10,400 nt of DNA from contig JAJZCJ010000101.1 of assembly GCA_021846145.1 (NCBI GenBank), forward strand, positions 1-10,400, read 5' to 3'. Shown piece by piece: positions 1 through 7,302 of this stretch (its first letter is position 1; the number at the start of each line of letters is the position of its first letter). The translations under genes and the position numbers were made by a program. The notes under the pieces are model-generated. The model worked only from the letters and a program-made list of their open reading frames with translations. It was not told the DNA's origin and ran no database searches. This DNA is from Bacillota bacterium. GTDB taxonomy: Bacteria; Bacillota; Bacilli; Alicyclobacillales; SLC66.

Positions 1-159
1 TCCGATCTTACTTTGTTTGCTGATGATCCACTATTTTTTAAAAAGCTGGTCTATGAGATGCGCTTTGATGAAGTCAGTGCAAGATATGGGGAATTTGGGT
101 CGTTTTATGTAGGAAAAACAATCACAAGTACAGATTTACAACATTCCCTAGCGTTATAA
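1..159 (+). CDS. C-terminal fragment of a gene cut by the window edge; possibly a Y-family DNA polymerase
   Basis: An open frame runs from base 1 to a TAA at 157-159 and gives 52 residues. The start lies outside the window. The order of elements is a hydrophobic 'LTLFADD', about 15 residues containing '[13 protein letters not shown]', then a short tail ending in 'HSLAL'. The pattern of an 'LxLF' peptide, a helix with Asp, 'RYG' and a short tail resembles the far C-terminus of Bacilli Y-family translesion polymerases (UvrX/YqjW or DinB type). In those proteins a clamp-binding-like 'LSLF' precedes a helix ending in R[YF]G. This is resemblance from memory over a short stretch, and no catalytic part is visible. 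The coding call is supported by the uninterrupted frame and by a terminator starting 17 bases after the stop. The functional guess is weak. Confidence 0.55.
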   Translation, partial: SDLTLFADDPLFFKKLVYEMRFDEVSARYGEFGSFYVGKTITSTDLQHSLAL

Positions 160-175
160 TTTAGCACAAAGCAGG

Positions 176-220
176 ACAAAAGAGCAGCCTCTCGCAACCA
201 TGCGTGGACTGCTCTTTTGT
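176..220. terminator. Bidirectional intrinsic terminator between convergent genes
   Basis: A perfect 12-base-pair stem is formed by ACAAAAGAGCAG (176-187) and CTGCTCTTTTGT (209-220). Inside it CC/GG and CGCA/TGCG can also pair, with small bulges, leaving a 4-base loop near 197-200. Both strands finish the stem with a TTTTGT run, so either strand gives a GC-containing hairpin followed by U residues. It sits 17 bases after the plus-strand stop at 159 and 11 bases beyond the minus-strand stop at 231, so it can serve both genes. The U-tract is partly inside the stem, which is not fully canonical. Confidence 0.75.
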
Positions 221-230
221 TGGTTCGCAA

Positions 231-2624
231 CTACGGATGTGATGGCACTGCGCTACCACCGCTGGTTCCCGTTGTACCCGTCGTGCCTGTGATACCCGTT
301 GTACCCGTTGTACCCGTCGTGCCTGTCGTACCTGTGATACCCGTGGTTCCCGTCGTTCCCGTTGTACCCGGCGTTCCCGTCGTACCCGTTGTACCCGGCG
401 TACCCGTCGTACCCGTCGTACCCGTTGTACCCGTTGTACCCGGCGTACCCGTTGTACCCGGCGTTCCCGTTGTACCCGTTGTTCCCGTTGTACCCGTTGT
501 TCCCGTGGTACCCGGCGTACCCGTTGTTCCCGGCGTACTCGTTGTACCCGGCGTTCCCGTGGTACCCGTTGTCGCACCAGGATTAGCTCCACCACTCGCC
601 GGTGGAGTGCTTGCAGGCGGATGAGAAGCCGGGATTGGCGCCTCTGGAAATGCTGGCCCCGCCGCTACAGGTACATTGAACGTTGCCCCGTTAGGCGTCA
701 GTCCATTGCGAATGATCTGAGAAAACATTTCTGGGGGAAAATAACTCGTCCCCTCCGGCAGCATGTTTTGCATGTTCGTAACAGGATAACCTTCCCAAAT
801 CGCACCCACGGCATTGGGAGTAAACGCAGCCACCCACAAGTCGCTGTCCGTATAACTGGTATAACCAACTGAACCTGTCTTGCCTGCCACTTCAAATCCA
901 GGTGCCGCAGCGCCAGCCACAATGCCGTTCACCACATTGTTACGCAAAAGCCCAATCATTTGTCTAGCGGTAGAAGTCGACATGACAGTAACCGGTTGAG
1001 GAACGTATTGATAAATCAATTCCCCGCTAGAACTGACAATGCGATCGATGGCATGCGCAGGCATGCGAATTCCATTATTGTCAAAAGAGGCATAAGCGTC
1101 CGCCAAAATCAGCGGCGAAATTCCCGGAGTAACGTTGCCAAGGGCAATCGTAAGGTTTTGATTCGCGGGATTTGACAAATTAATGCCTGCTTTTTCCGCA
1201 AAATCAATGCCAGTCTGGATCCCAATTTGATTAAGCAGCCAGACGGCTGGTGCATTCCAAGACTGAGACAATGCCCAGCGCAAAGTCAAATACCCGTTTG
1301 CAGTAGGATGCTGTTCCCAATCGTGAACTGTATACGAGCCAAAACTCAATTGATTGTTTTTCCCATCCAATAATGAGGAATTAGCATTCCATTGCCCAGT
1401 TTGAATCGCCGGTCCGTACACGGTCAGTGGCTTCATCGCCGATCCTGGTGAACGCTGCGTATCCGTTGCGTAATCAAACCCCCGAAACGTATATTGATCC
1501 TGTCTCCCCCCCACCAGCGCCATAATACCGCCTGTATGTGGATCGATAAACACCGCAGCCCCTTGCACCTGTTCTGTCGCTCCTTGCATCGGTGCCGGAT
1601 AATTTTTCGGATTATTAATCGCATTAAAGGCGGAGTATTGTAAGTTCGTGTTTAGTTCTGTGTAAATTTTCATGCCGCCTTGCGTAAGCAACTGCGTACT
1701 AAGATGTAAATTTTCCAATTCTTGATACAGGTAGTCCCGATAGTAAGCATATTCGGTAGGAATACCTGTCCAATTTTGGGTAGCCGCATGCAGTCCTAAG
1801 GGAAGGTGCTGCGTAGTGACCATCACTTGGTGGGAAATATAGTGCTGCTCATACATGCGCTCCAGCACCATATTACGTCGTGCCTCTGCCAACGACGGAT
1901 TAACCAAGGGATCATACAACGAAGGTGCTTGAGGCAACCCTGCAAGCAGTGCAGACTGCGCTAACGTCATCTTGTACATCTGAGAAGGGCGCAACCCAAA
2001 ATACGCATAGGCCGCCTGCGCAATTCCTGTCGCACCATTACCAAAATACACGTGATTAAAATACATATCCAAAATTTCATTCTTGCTATATTGGCGAGAA
2101 ATCTGAATCGACAAGAACAACTGCTCAATTTTTCGCTGAATGGTTTTCGAGTGGCTCAAGAACACGACATCCGCCAATTGCTGTGTAATCGTGCTCGCCC
2201 CTTGCGCAGCCTGTTTGTGCAAGATATCATAAAATGCCGCACGCAAATATCCTTTGATGCTAAATCCGTAATTGTGATAAAAGTTTGCGTCCTCAGTGGC
2301 AATGAGCGCCTTTTGCACACCAAGCGGAATTTCAGAAAGGGGTACCGGATCGATACCTGCCGGCTGAATCTTGAAAATTAAATTTCCATAACGATCATAC
2401 ACTTCTGTTGGCGAACTGGTTTGCTCCAACTTGGAAAGATTAAATTTCGGCAGATCAAAGATCCAAATGAACCCAAAAACGAGCACAACGAATATAATTG
2501 CACTAAACACGACCACCCAGATGGCTTTGACCCAGCGAGGAACTTTTCTCTTCGCTGTGTGTTGTGCCTGTGCGCCATTTTTTGATGCCTTTTTATTTTG
2601 CACAGGCTTCCCCGTGTTCTTCAT
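231..2624 (-). CDS. Class A penicillin-binding protein (peptidoglycan glycosyltransferase/transpeptidase) with collagen-like tail
   Basis: This 797-residue bifunctional wall synthase polymerises lipid II into glycan strands and cross-links the stem peptides outside the membrane. A basic cytoplasmic N-terminus (1-30) precedes one membrane segment (about 31-56). The glycosyltransferase family 51 domain shows the catalytic Glu111 in '[11 protein letters not shown]', 'GASTITQQL' at 142-150, 'RKIEQL' from 164 and '[10 protein letters not shown]' at 181-190. The transpeptidase domain shows all three penicillin-binding motifs: S395-A-M-K398, S455-W-N457 and K582-T-G-S585. Both enzymes therefore look active. 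A Pro/Ala-rich linker (about 650-686) leads to 34 Gly-X-Y triplets (687-788) and a short end. ATG at 2624 is preceded by AAAGGAGG at 6-base spacing. Low-complexity C-termini are common in this family in Bacilli, but a collagen-like one stands out. The gene is monocistronic, facing the terminator at 176-220. Confidence 0.95.
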   Translation of the reverse strand: MKNTGKPVQNKKASKNGAQAQHTAKRKVPRWVKAIWVVVFSAIIFVVLVFGFIWIFDLPKFNLSKLEQTSSPTEVYDRYGNLIFKIQPAGIDPVPLSEIPLGVQKALIATEDANFYHNYGFSIKGYLRAAFYDILHKQAAQGASTITQQLADVVFLSHSKTIQRKIEQLFLSIQISRQYSKNEILDMYFNHVYFGNGATGIAQAAYAYFGLRPSQMYKMTLAQSALLAGLPQAPSLYDPLVNPSLAEARRNMVLERMYEQHYISHQVMVTTQHLPLGLHAATQNWTGIPTEYAYYRDYLYQELENLHLSTQLLTQGGMKIYTELNTNLQYSAFNAINNPKNYPAPMQGATEQVQGAAVFIDPHTGGIMALVGGRQDQYTFRGFDYATDTQRSPGSAMKPLTVYGPAIQTGQWNANSSLLDGKNNQLSFGSYTVHDWEQHPTANGYLTLRWALSQSWNAPAVWLLNQIGIQTGIDFAEKAGINLSNPANQNLTIALGNVTPGISPLILADAYASFDNNGIRMPAHAIDRIVSSSGELIYQYVPQPVTVMSTSTARQMIGLLRNNVVNGIVAGAAAPGFEVAGKTGSVGYTSYTDSDLWVAAFTPNAVGAIWEGYPVTNMQNMLPEGTSYFPPEMFSQIIRNGLTPNGATFNVPVAAGPAFPEAPIPASHPPASTPPASGGANPGATTGTTGTPGTTSTPGTTGTPGTTGTTGTTGTTGTTGTPGTTGTPGTTGTTGTTGTTGTPGTTGTTGTPGTTGTTGTTGITGTTGTTGTTGTTGITGTTGTTGTSGGSAVPSHP
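261..566 (-). repeat. 9-base tandem repeat (34 copies) encoding Gly-Thr-Thr/Gly-Thr-Pro triplets
   Basis: Read on the minus strand this is a run of imperfect 9-base units of the type GGTACAACG, each encoding Gly-X-Y. X is Thr in all but two triplets (Ile there), and Y is Thr or Pro (Ser in the last). Glycine holds every first position from residue 687 to 788 except one Ser at 696. Third-codon positions vary (GGT/GGG/GGC/GGA, ACA/ACG/ACC), so copies differ at synonymous sites. This suggests selection on the protein rather than recent pure slippage alone. The 9-base period keeps several other reading frames open and produces spurious open frames on both strands. Confidence 0.95.
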
Positions 2625-2630
2625 GCCTGA

Positions 2631-2638
2631 CCTCCTTT
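2631..2638 (-). promoter_or_regulatory. Ribosome binding site of the penicillin-binding protein
   Basis: On the minus strand AAAGGAGG ends 6 bases before the ATG at 2624. It is a near-perfect complement of the 16S rRNA tail and fixes this start. No convincing -35/-10 pair was found for this gene. TATATT (complement of 2659-2664) is a possible -10 but lacks a recognisable -35. Confidence 0.85.
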
Positions 2639-2655
2639 ATGGATTCCATATACAT

Positions 2656-2684
2656 TTTAATATAAAGCACCCGCATGGTACACT
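2656..2684 (+). promoter_or_regulatory. Candidate promoter for the small membrane protein gene
   Basis: An extended -10-like element, TGGTACACT (2676-2684), has a poor -35-like TTTAAT (2656-2661) 17 bases upstream. Transcription would start near 2691 and leave a leader of about 30 bases before the ATG at 2722. The element lies in the 97-base divergent region shared with the penicillin-binding protein gene. The -35 match is weak, so this is only a candidate. Confidence 0.3.
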
Positions 2685-2721
2685 CACTTTAGTGCAGATT
2701 GCGAAAAATAAGGAGCGTACG

Positions 2722-2985
2722 ATGTCAGACAAAGAAAAAAAATACCGTCGAGCCAGATTCTCTTATCTCACACTTAGCATCATCATGGCTATTTCCTTAC
2801 TCAGCATTATCATTGGCATTCCCGTTATTTTTTTGAATCATTCCCTTGGTGCCACTTTGATCACATATGGTTTGATTCTGGCTTTTGTTGTGTCTTCTTT
2901 TTATTTTATTTCGAGAACCAGATACCTCAAAGCAAAAGTAGCGTTTCAAGCCATACAATTGGCAAAATCAAAAATACAACCTTAA
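2722..2985 (+). CDS. Small two-helix membrane protein of unknown function
   Basis: This 87-residue protein is not one I recognise. A very basic N-terminus (KEKKYRRAR) is followed by two hydrophobic segments (about 14-37 and 42-64), separated by a short turn containing Asn-His. A positively charged tail (RTRYLKAK, then AKSKIQP) follows. By the positive-inside rule both ends should be cytoplasmic, giving a hairpin topology. The open frame continues upstream to 2431, but that part overlaps the penicillin-binding protein on the other strand. The ATG at 2722 is preceded by AAGGAG at 6-base spacing, so it is the real start. It is transcribed away from the wall synthase and lies 68 bases upstream of the C39-like peptidase gene in the same direction. 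Co-transcription with that gene is possible, but a perfect TATAAT directly after this stop suggests the peptidase also has its own promoter. Confidence 0.8.
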   Translation: MSDKEKKYRRARFSYLTLSIIMAISLLSIIIGIPVIFLNHSLGATLITYGLILAFVVSSFYFISRTRYLKAKVAFQAIQLAKSKIQP

Positions 2986-2987
2986 GA

Positions 2988-2993
2988 TATAAT
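2988..2993 (+). promoter_or_regulatory. Candidate -10 element for the C39-like peptidase gene
   Basis: A perfect TATAAT starts 2 bases after the stop codon of the preceding gene. The best -35-like hexamer, TTGGCA (2959-2964), is 23 bases upstream, which is too far for a standard sigma-A promoter. No good hexamer occurs at 16-18 bases. If used, transcription would start near 3000, giving a leader of about 50 bases that holds the hairpins described at 3015-3050. Confidence 0.35.
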
Positions 2994-3014
2994 AAGTGCT
3001 GAACTTGAATACAT

Positions 3015-3050
3015 GAAGGGGGGGACACGGGAATACTTTCATTCCCCTTG
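3015..3050 (+). promoter_or_regulatory. Leader with SD-like G run and two alternative hairpins
   Basis: The only SD-like sequence, GAAGGGGGGG (3015-3024), is about 30 bases from the ATG at 3054, too far for normal initiation. A local hairpin GGGAAT (3029-3034)/ATTCCC (3041-3046) with loop ACTTTC would shorten the effective distance to about 11 bases, or to about 5 for a TTG at 3048. Alternatively AAGGGG (3016-3021) pairs perfectly with CCCCTT (3044-3049), which would hide both the SD and the TTG. The two pairings share the C run and cannot coexist. A 12-codon frame (ATG 3013 to TGA 3049-3051) also overlaps the TTG, but it has no SD of its own. The pairing is visible; regulation is inference. 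Confidence 0.35.
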
Positions 3051-3053
3051 ACT

Positions 3054-3857
3054 ATGTTTAAAAATTGGCTATTGCATATGGGACGAGTTCAATTGTTAAC
3101 ATTTTTCCTAAGTATAGTGATTTTGCTAGTCACCGCTAATTTTAGTGTCAACACCGACGCACATACGCTGCCCTACCAACAAGCTGATCAGATTACCATC
3201 AAATTGAATACTCAATCAGTCACATTTGTCAGCCACTTGATCACTCCGTCACATCGCGTGGTTTTGCGCACGCCTGCATTGAGTCAAATGCCAGATCTAC
3301 ACAATGGTTGCGAGGTAACCAGTCTCACCATGCTATTGAATGCTTTGCACATCGCCACGACCAATACAAAACTGGCCGCATTGATCCACAAAGACCCAAC
3401 TCCCCTGCAACTTGGAGCCAATGGACAAATCCTCCGCTGGGGCAATCCTAACGTTGGTTTTGTTGGCAGCGTGACCGGCACGTCGCTTGGCTATGGGGTA
3501 TATCATCATCCGATTGCAGCATTATTAAATAAAATGGATCCTGGGCAAGCACTTGATTTGACAGGCAGCTCGTTTGCAAAAGTATTGTCTGTGGTCGCAA
3601 CAGGCCGCCCAATTGTGGTATGGACCACCTTAACCTTCGCTCCTGTACATGACTGGATCAATTGGCAGAGCCCTGAGGGTATGGTCCATGCGACTTTGTA
3701 CGAACACGCAGTGCTTTTGGTCGGATTTGATAAAAACCACGTATTTGTGAATAATCCACTCACCGGAGAGCAAGCGGAATCGGTACCACTAAATTCGTTT
3801 GAAAAAAGTTGGGTGCAAATGGGCAGACAGGCCGTCACCGTACTCACTCTAAAGTGA
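3054..3857 (+). CDS. Membrane-anchored or exported C39-like cysteine peptidase (YvpB type)
   Basis: The 267-residue protein has a hydrophobic anchor or signal segment (about 12-29), so its bulk should lie outside the membrane. The C-terminal two thirds look like the C39-like peptidase family. The nucleophile region is 'LHNGCEVTSLTMLL' with Cys86. The His region is 'EHAVLLVGF' with His218, followed by 'VFVNNPLTG'. Family members usually have Asp in an 'NDP' motif; here it is Asn234. This could still support a papain-like Cys-His-Asn triad. The substrate is unknown, and no ABC transporter or bacteriocin gene lies nearby, so a lantibiotic-leader role is not suggested. ATG at 3054 was chosen over TTG at 3048 by codon type alone, because neither has an SD at normal spacing. 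The last 14 bases overlap the end of the pyruvate carboxylase gene on the other strand. Confidence 0.82.
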   Translation: MFKNWLLHMGRVQLLTFFLSIVILLVTANFSVNTDAHTLPYQQADQITIKLNTQSVTFVSHLITPSHRVVLRTPALSQMPDLHNGCEVTSLTMLLNALHIATTNTKLAALIHKDPTPLQLGANGQILRWGNPNVGFVGSVTGTSLGYGVYHHPIAALLNKMDPGQALDLTGSSFAKVLSVVATGRPIVVWTTLTFAPVHDWINWQSPEGMVHATLYEHAVLLVGFDKNHVFVNNPLTGEQAESVPLNSFEKSWVQMGRQAVTVLTLK

Positions 3858-3860
3858 GTA
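3841..3860. terminator. Palindrome spanning both stop codons of convergent genes; possible bidirectional terminator
   Basis: TACTCACT (3841-3848) and AGTGAGTA (3853-3860) form a perfect 8-base-pair stem with loop CTAA. The plus-strand TGA (3855-3857) and the minus-strand TGA (complement of 3844-3846) sit at mirrored positions in the arms. No T-run follows on either side and the stem is AT-rich for a terminator. It may act only as a weak or RNA-stabilising hairpin. It is the only structured element between the two convergent units. Confidence 0.45.
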
Positions 3861-6800
3861 ATAAATCGCCCACCTGTACAAAATCTCCTACACGCACGAC
3901 TATTTGCTTCACTTTACCGAGTTTTGGTGCCTGAATTTGCACTTCCATCTTCATCGCCTCAGTCACTAACAAAAATTGACCCTGCGATACTTTATCCCCT
4001 TCATCTACCATCACACTCACTACACGACCTGACATGGACGCGCCAATCTCCCGTTCATCATCAGGATTCGCCTTGCGCCTTTGCTCCACGTGGCTAGTTT
4101 CAGCCTTATCTAACACTTCCAATTCTCGCGGTTGGCCATTCAGTTCAAAAAACACCACCCGCGTCCCATCTGGCCTAGATTGGGAGATCGAAATCATTTT
4201 AATGATCAGTGTTTTCCCCGCATCAATTTCTACAAATACTTCTTCGCCCGGCCTGAGTCCATAGAAAAAAGTCGAGGAATCCAGCACAGACAAATTGCCA
4301 AATTCATCTTTCCCTTTGATAAAATCTAGGTACACCTGTGGATACAATGCGTAAGACACCACATCGCGAGATGTCACAATGTGCTTGGTTTTGCCATTTA
4401 ACTCATGGGTCAAATCGTCAAAATCTACGGCTTCCATCTTTAATCCAGGTCGTCCTGTCAAAGGCTCCCGGCCTTTTAGCACCGCCTCTTGTAGCCACTC
4501 TGGGAATCCACCAGGCGGTTGCCCCATGTAGCCCATAAAGTAATCCACTACAGAAGCCGGATAATCAAAATCATATGCCCGTTGCCTCAATAATTCTCCG
4601 GTCAACTGATTCTGTACCATAAAGAGAGCGAAATCCCCCACCATCTTGGAAGAAGGCGTCACCTTAACGATGTCCCCGAGCATGTCATTTACTTCGCGGT
4701 AGGCTTTTTTTACTTCGTCAAAACGCTCCCCAAGGCCCATTGATTCTGCTTGCTTTTGCAAGTTGGTATATTGGCCACCAGGCATTTCGTGCTCATAAAT
4801 ATCCGCTGCACCTGATTGCAATCCACTGGCAAATGGAGCGTAAATCGTGCGCACCGATTCAACGTATTCGTTGAACATCCCTAATTTCCCAAGATCAATC
4901 CCCGTATCTTTTTGACCGCCTGCAAAAGCTGCCACGATGGCCGATAGGCTCGGTTGCGAAGTCAATCCAGATAGTGAACTCACCGCCACATCCGCAATAT
5001 CTAGTCCCGCCTCCGCTGCCTTGATAATAGAGGCCACGCCAGTCGCCGCGGTATCATGAGTGTGCAAATGGATCGGGAGCCCTACATGCTCCTTTAGTGC
5101 CTTTACAAGCGTAAAAGCCGCAAACGGCTTCAACAATCCCGCCATATCCTTGATCGCGAGCATTTCTGCGCCCGCTCGTTCAAGCTCTTTCGCTAAATCC
5201 ACATAATACTGAAGTGTAAATTTAGTTCTTGTCGGATCAAGGATATCTCCCGTATAACAAATTGCCGCTTCCGCAATTTTTCCATTCGCTCGTACGCGCT
5301 CAATCGACAATTGCATATTCGGCAACCAGTTCAAACTGTCAAAAATTCGAAATACATCTATCCCAGCCAATGCGGCATCATCAATAAAGCGAGTCACCAC
5401 ATTGTCTGGATAATTGCGGTAACCCACCGCGTTCGCTCCCCGCAGTAGCATCTGAAAAAGAATATTAGGGATTTTTTCGCGCAACTTAGACAATCGTTCC
5501 CATGGATCTTCGCGCAAAAACCGCATGGACGTGTCAAATGTCGCTCCCCCCCACATTTCCAGCGAAAAGAACTGTGGCGTCTCATGCGCGTATACTTCAG
5601 CAATTTTCAATAAATCATACGTGCGCATCCGCGTAGCAAGAAGTGACTGATGCGCGTCACGCATCGTCGTATCCGTCAACCACAGCTTGTCAGTTTTCTT
5701 CATGTGTTCCAATAGACCAGTCATCCCTTGTTCTTGAAAAACAGTCCGGGTACCTGGTTGCGGCTTGTCCTGCCATGGATATTGCGGCAATTTCGGAAAT
5801 GCCAAAAGTGGCTTTTTCGTGCCTGACTTCACGCCATCACTGCCGTTCACCGTCACTTCGCCAATATACTTCAACAACTTGCCGCCGCGATTTTGGCGAT
5901 GCCGAAAAACAAATAATTCCGGGTGATCCTCCACAAAATGAACCGTACATTTACCCGCTAAAAACTCCTTATGGTGAATCACATTATCCAAAAATTGAAT
6001 ATTCGTTTTTACGCCGCGAATGCGGAATTCTTCCAGCGCTCTGCGCAGTTTCGCCCCCGCCTGCTCAAACGTAAGTGCCCAAGCGGACACTTTGACAAGC
6101 AAGGAATCATAATACGGCAGAATACGCGAGCCATGAAATCCATTGCCCCCATCGAGGCGCACACCAAACCCGCTGGCTGAACGATAGGCTACAATGCGCC
6201 CCGTATCAGGCAGAAAATTATTCTGCGGATCTTCTGTCGTCACTCTCGCCTGAATAGCAAATCCGCGATGAGTGATACTCGCTTGCGATGCAATCCCAAT
6301 TTCCGGATCAGATAGTCGCTTGTTACTAGCGATTTGGATTTGCGACTGCACAATATCGATACCTGTGATCATTTCCGTTACCGTGTGCTCTACTTGCACA
6401 CGCGGATTGACCTCAATAAAGTAATACTTGTCATCCTCGTCTAGCAAAAATTCCACCGTGCCCGCATTGTAATAACCGACACTTTTCATTAGTTGCAACG
6501 CAGTGTCACAAATCTGGTCACTGAGGCTGCGCGAAAGCATGGACGGTGCCATTTCCACCACTTTTTGGTGACGTCGCTGTACGGAACAGTCACGCTCAAA
6601 CAGGTGCACAATGTTGCCGTGCTTGTCACCCAGAATTTGCACTTCAATGTGCTTCGGGTTTTCGACGAGCTTCTCCACATACACACTCGAAGCGCCAAAT
6701 GACGCTTGCGCCTCCGAACTAGCGCGCGCAAATGCATCTTCCAAATCCTGCTCATCGCGCACCACGCGCATCCCTCGCCCGCCGCCGCCACTGATTGCCT

Positions 6801-7275
6801 TTAGCATCAGCGGATAGCCGTGCGCTTGCGCAAATGCCCGGGCTGCCTCGACATCGACCTCACCATCACTTCCCGGAACCACCGGCACCCCTGCCGCCAG
6901 TGCCGTGCGCCTAGCCGTTACCTTGTCACCAAAGAGTGCAAGATGCTCAGGACTCGGCCCGATAAAGGCAATTCCTGCCTCATTACACGCCTTTGCAAAT
7001 TCAGGATTCTCAGAGAGAAACCCATATCCCGGATGAATGGCATCACAATCATGGCGTAACGCCAAATCAACAATTCCTGAGATATCGAGGTACGCCTCGA
7101 CAGGCCCCTTGTCTTCTCCAATCAAATACGCTTCGTCCGCTTTGTACCGATGCAGCGATAAGCCATCCTCTTTCGCGTAAATCGCCACCGTACGAATCCC
7201 TAATTCTGTGCAGGCTCTGCAAATGCGAATCGCAATTTCCCCGCGATTCGCCACAAGTACCTTCTTAAATGCCAT
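3844..7275 (-). CDS. pyc: Pyruvate carboxylase
   Basis: This biotin enzyme makes oxaloacetate from pyruvate, bicarbonate and ATP in the cytoplasm, refilling the TCA cycle. With ATG at 7275 it has 1143 residues, full length for the single-chain form. The biotin carboxylase domain (about 1-450) has the Gly-rich ATP loop 'KAISGGGGRGMR' (159-170) and 'EVNPRVQVEH' near 288-297. The carboxyltransferase domain (about 531-800) has 'DTTMRDAHQ' with metal ligand Asp540, the carboxylatable Lys709 in 'IKDMAG', and 'HTH' (738-740). Thr873 in 'VTPSSK' matches the catalytic Thr. The biotin carrier domain ends the chain with 'EAMKME', biotin on Lys1109. No domain is missing. A GTG at 7284 lies three codons upstream, but AGAGGGAG (7284-7291) is spaced 8 bases from the ATG and overlaps the GTG. 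It is the last gene of an operon, 27 bases after the Xaa-Pro peptidase stop. Confidence 0.97.
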   Translation of the reverse strand: MAFKKVLVANRGEIAIRICRACTELGIRTVAIYAKEDGLSLHRYKADEAYLIGEDKGPVEAYLDISGIVDLALRHDCDAIHPGYGFLSENPEFAKACNEAGIAFIGPSPEHLALFGDKVTARRTALAAGVPVVPGSDGEVDVEAARAFAQAHGYPLMLKAISGGGGRGMRVVRDEQDLEDAFARASSEAQASFGASSVYVEKLVENPKHIEVQILGDKHGNIVHLFERDCSVQRRHQKVVEMAPSMLSRSLSDQICDTALQLMKSVGYYNAGTVEFLLDEDDKYYFIEVNPRVQVEHTVTEMITGIDIVQSQIQIASNKRLSDPEIGIASQASITHRGFAIQARVTTEDPQNNFLPDTGRIVAYRSASGFGVRLDGGNGFHGSRILPYYDSLLVKVSAWALTFEQAGAKLRRALEEFRIRGVKTNIQFLDNVIHHKEFLAGKCTVHFVEDHPELFVFRHRQNRGGKLLKYIGEVTVNGSDGVKSGTKKPLLAFPKLPQYPWQDKPQPGTRTVFQEQGMTGLLEHMKKTDKLWLTDTTMRDAHQSLLATRMRTYDLLKIAEVYAHETPQFFSLEMWGGATFDTSMRFLREDPWERLSKLREKIPNILFQMLLRGANAVGYRNYPDNVVTRFIDDAALAGIDVFRIFDSLNWLPNMQLSIERVRANGKIAEAAICYTGDILDPTRTKFTLQYYVDLAKELERAGAEMLAIKDMAGLLKPFAAFTLVKALKEHVGLPIHLHTHDTAATGVASIIKAAEAGLDIADVAVSSLSGLTSQPSLSAIVAAFAGGQKDTGIDLGKLGMFNEYVESVRTIYAPFASGLQSGAADIYEHEMPGGQYTNLQKQAESMGLGERFDEVKKAYREVNDMLGDIVKVTPSSKMVGDFALFMVQNQLTGELLRQRAYDFDYPASVVDYFMGYMGQPPGGFPEWLQEAVLKGREPLTGRPGLKMEAVDFDDLTHELNGKTKHIVTSRDVVSYALYPQVYLDFIKGKDEFGNLSVLDSSTFFYGLRPGEEVFVEIDAGKTLIIKMISISQSRPDGTRVVFFELNGQPRELEVLDKAETSHVEQRRKANPDDEREIGASMSGRVVSVMVDEGDKVSQGQFLLVTEAMKMEVQIQAPKLGKVKQIVVRVGDFVQVGDLLLTLE

Positions 7276-7283
7276 TGTTTCCA

Positions 7284-7291
7284 CTCCCTCT
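7284..7291 (-). promoter_or_regulatory. Ribosome binding site deciding the pyc start
   Basis: On the minus strand AGAGGGAG is followed by 8 bases and then ATG at 7275. The in-frame GTG at 7284-7282 begins on the last base of this element, so it has no room for its own ribosome binding site. The ATG is therefore the likely start. Confidence 0.75.
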
Positions 7292-7302
7292 AAATTCTCT
7301 CT

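Noticed and set aside
261..566. CRISPR array or integrative repeat
   Set aside because: Units are 9 bases with no spacers and stay in frame within a protein-coding gene.
161..624. Long open frames over the PBP tail in other frames and on the plus strand (Val-Pro-Val, Tyr-Pro-Leu or Arg-Val-Gln-Arg repeats)
   Set aside because: They are by-products of the 9-base repeat, which contains no stops in several frames. They lack ribosome binding sites, and the real frame continues a complete PBP.
2431..2721. Upstream extension of the small membrane protein frame
   Set aside because: It overlaps the start of the PBP gene on the other strand and has no membrane-protein character. The ATG at 2722 has a proper SD.
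3013..3051. 12-codon leader peptide upstream of the C39-like peptidase
   Set aside because: Its stop overlaps the TTG, which would suit coupling, but it has no SD of its own. It is kept only as part of the leader observation.
5394..6817. Several 60-143 codon frames inside pyc on both strands
   Set aside because: They are shadows of a fully conserved pyruvate carboxylase, with no SD and no recognisable products.
7276..7284. GTG start three codons upstream of the pyc ATG
   Set aside because: The SD overlaps this GTG; spacing fits only the ATG at 7275.
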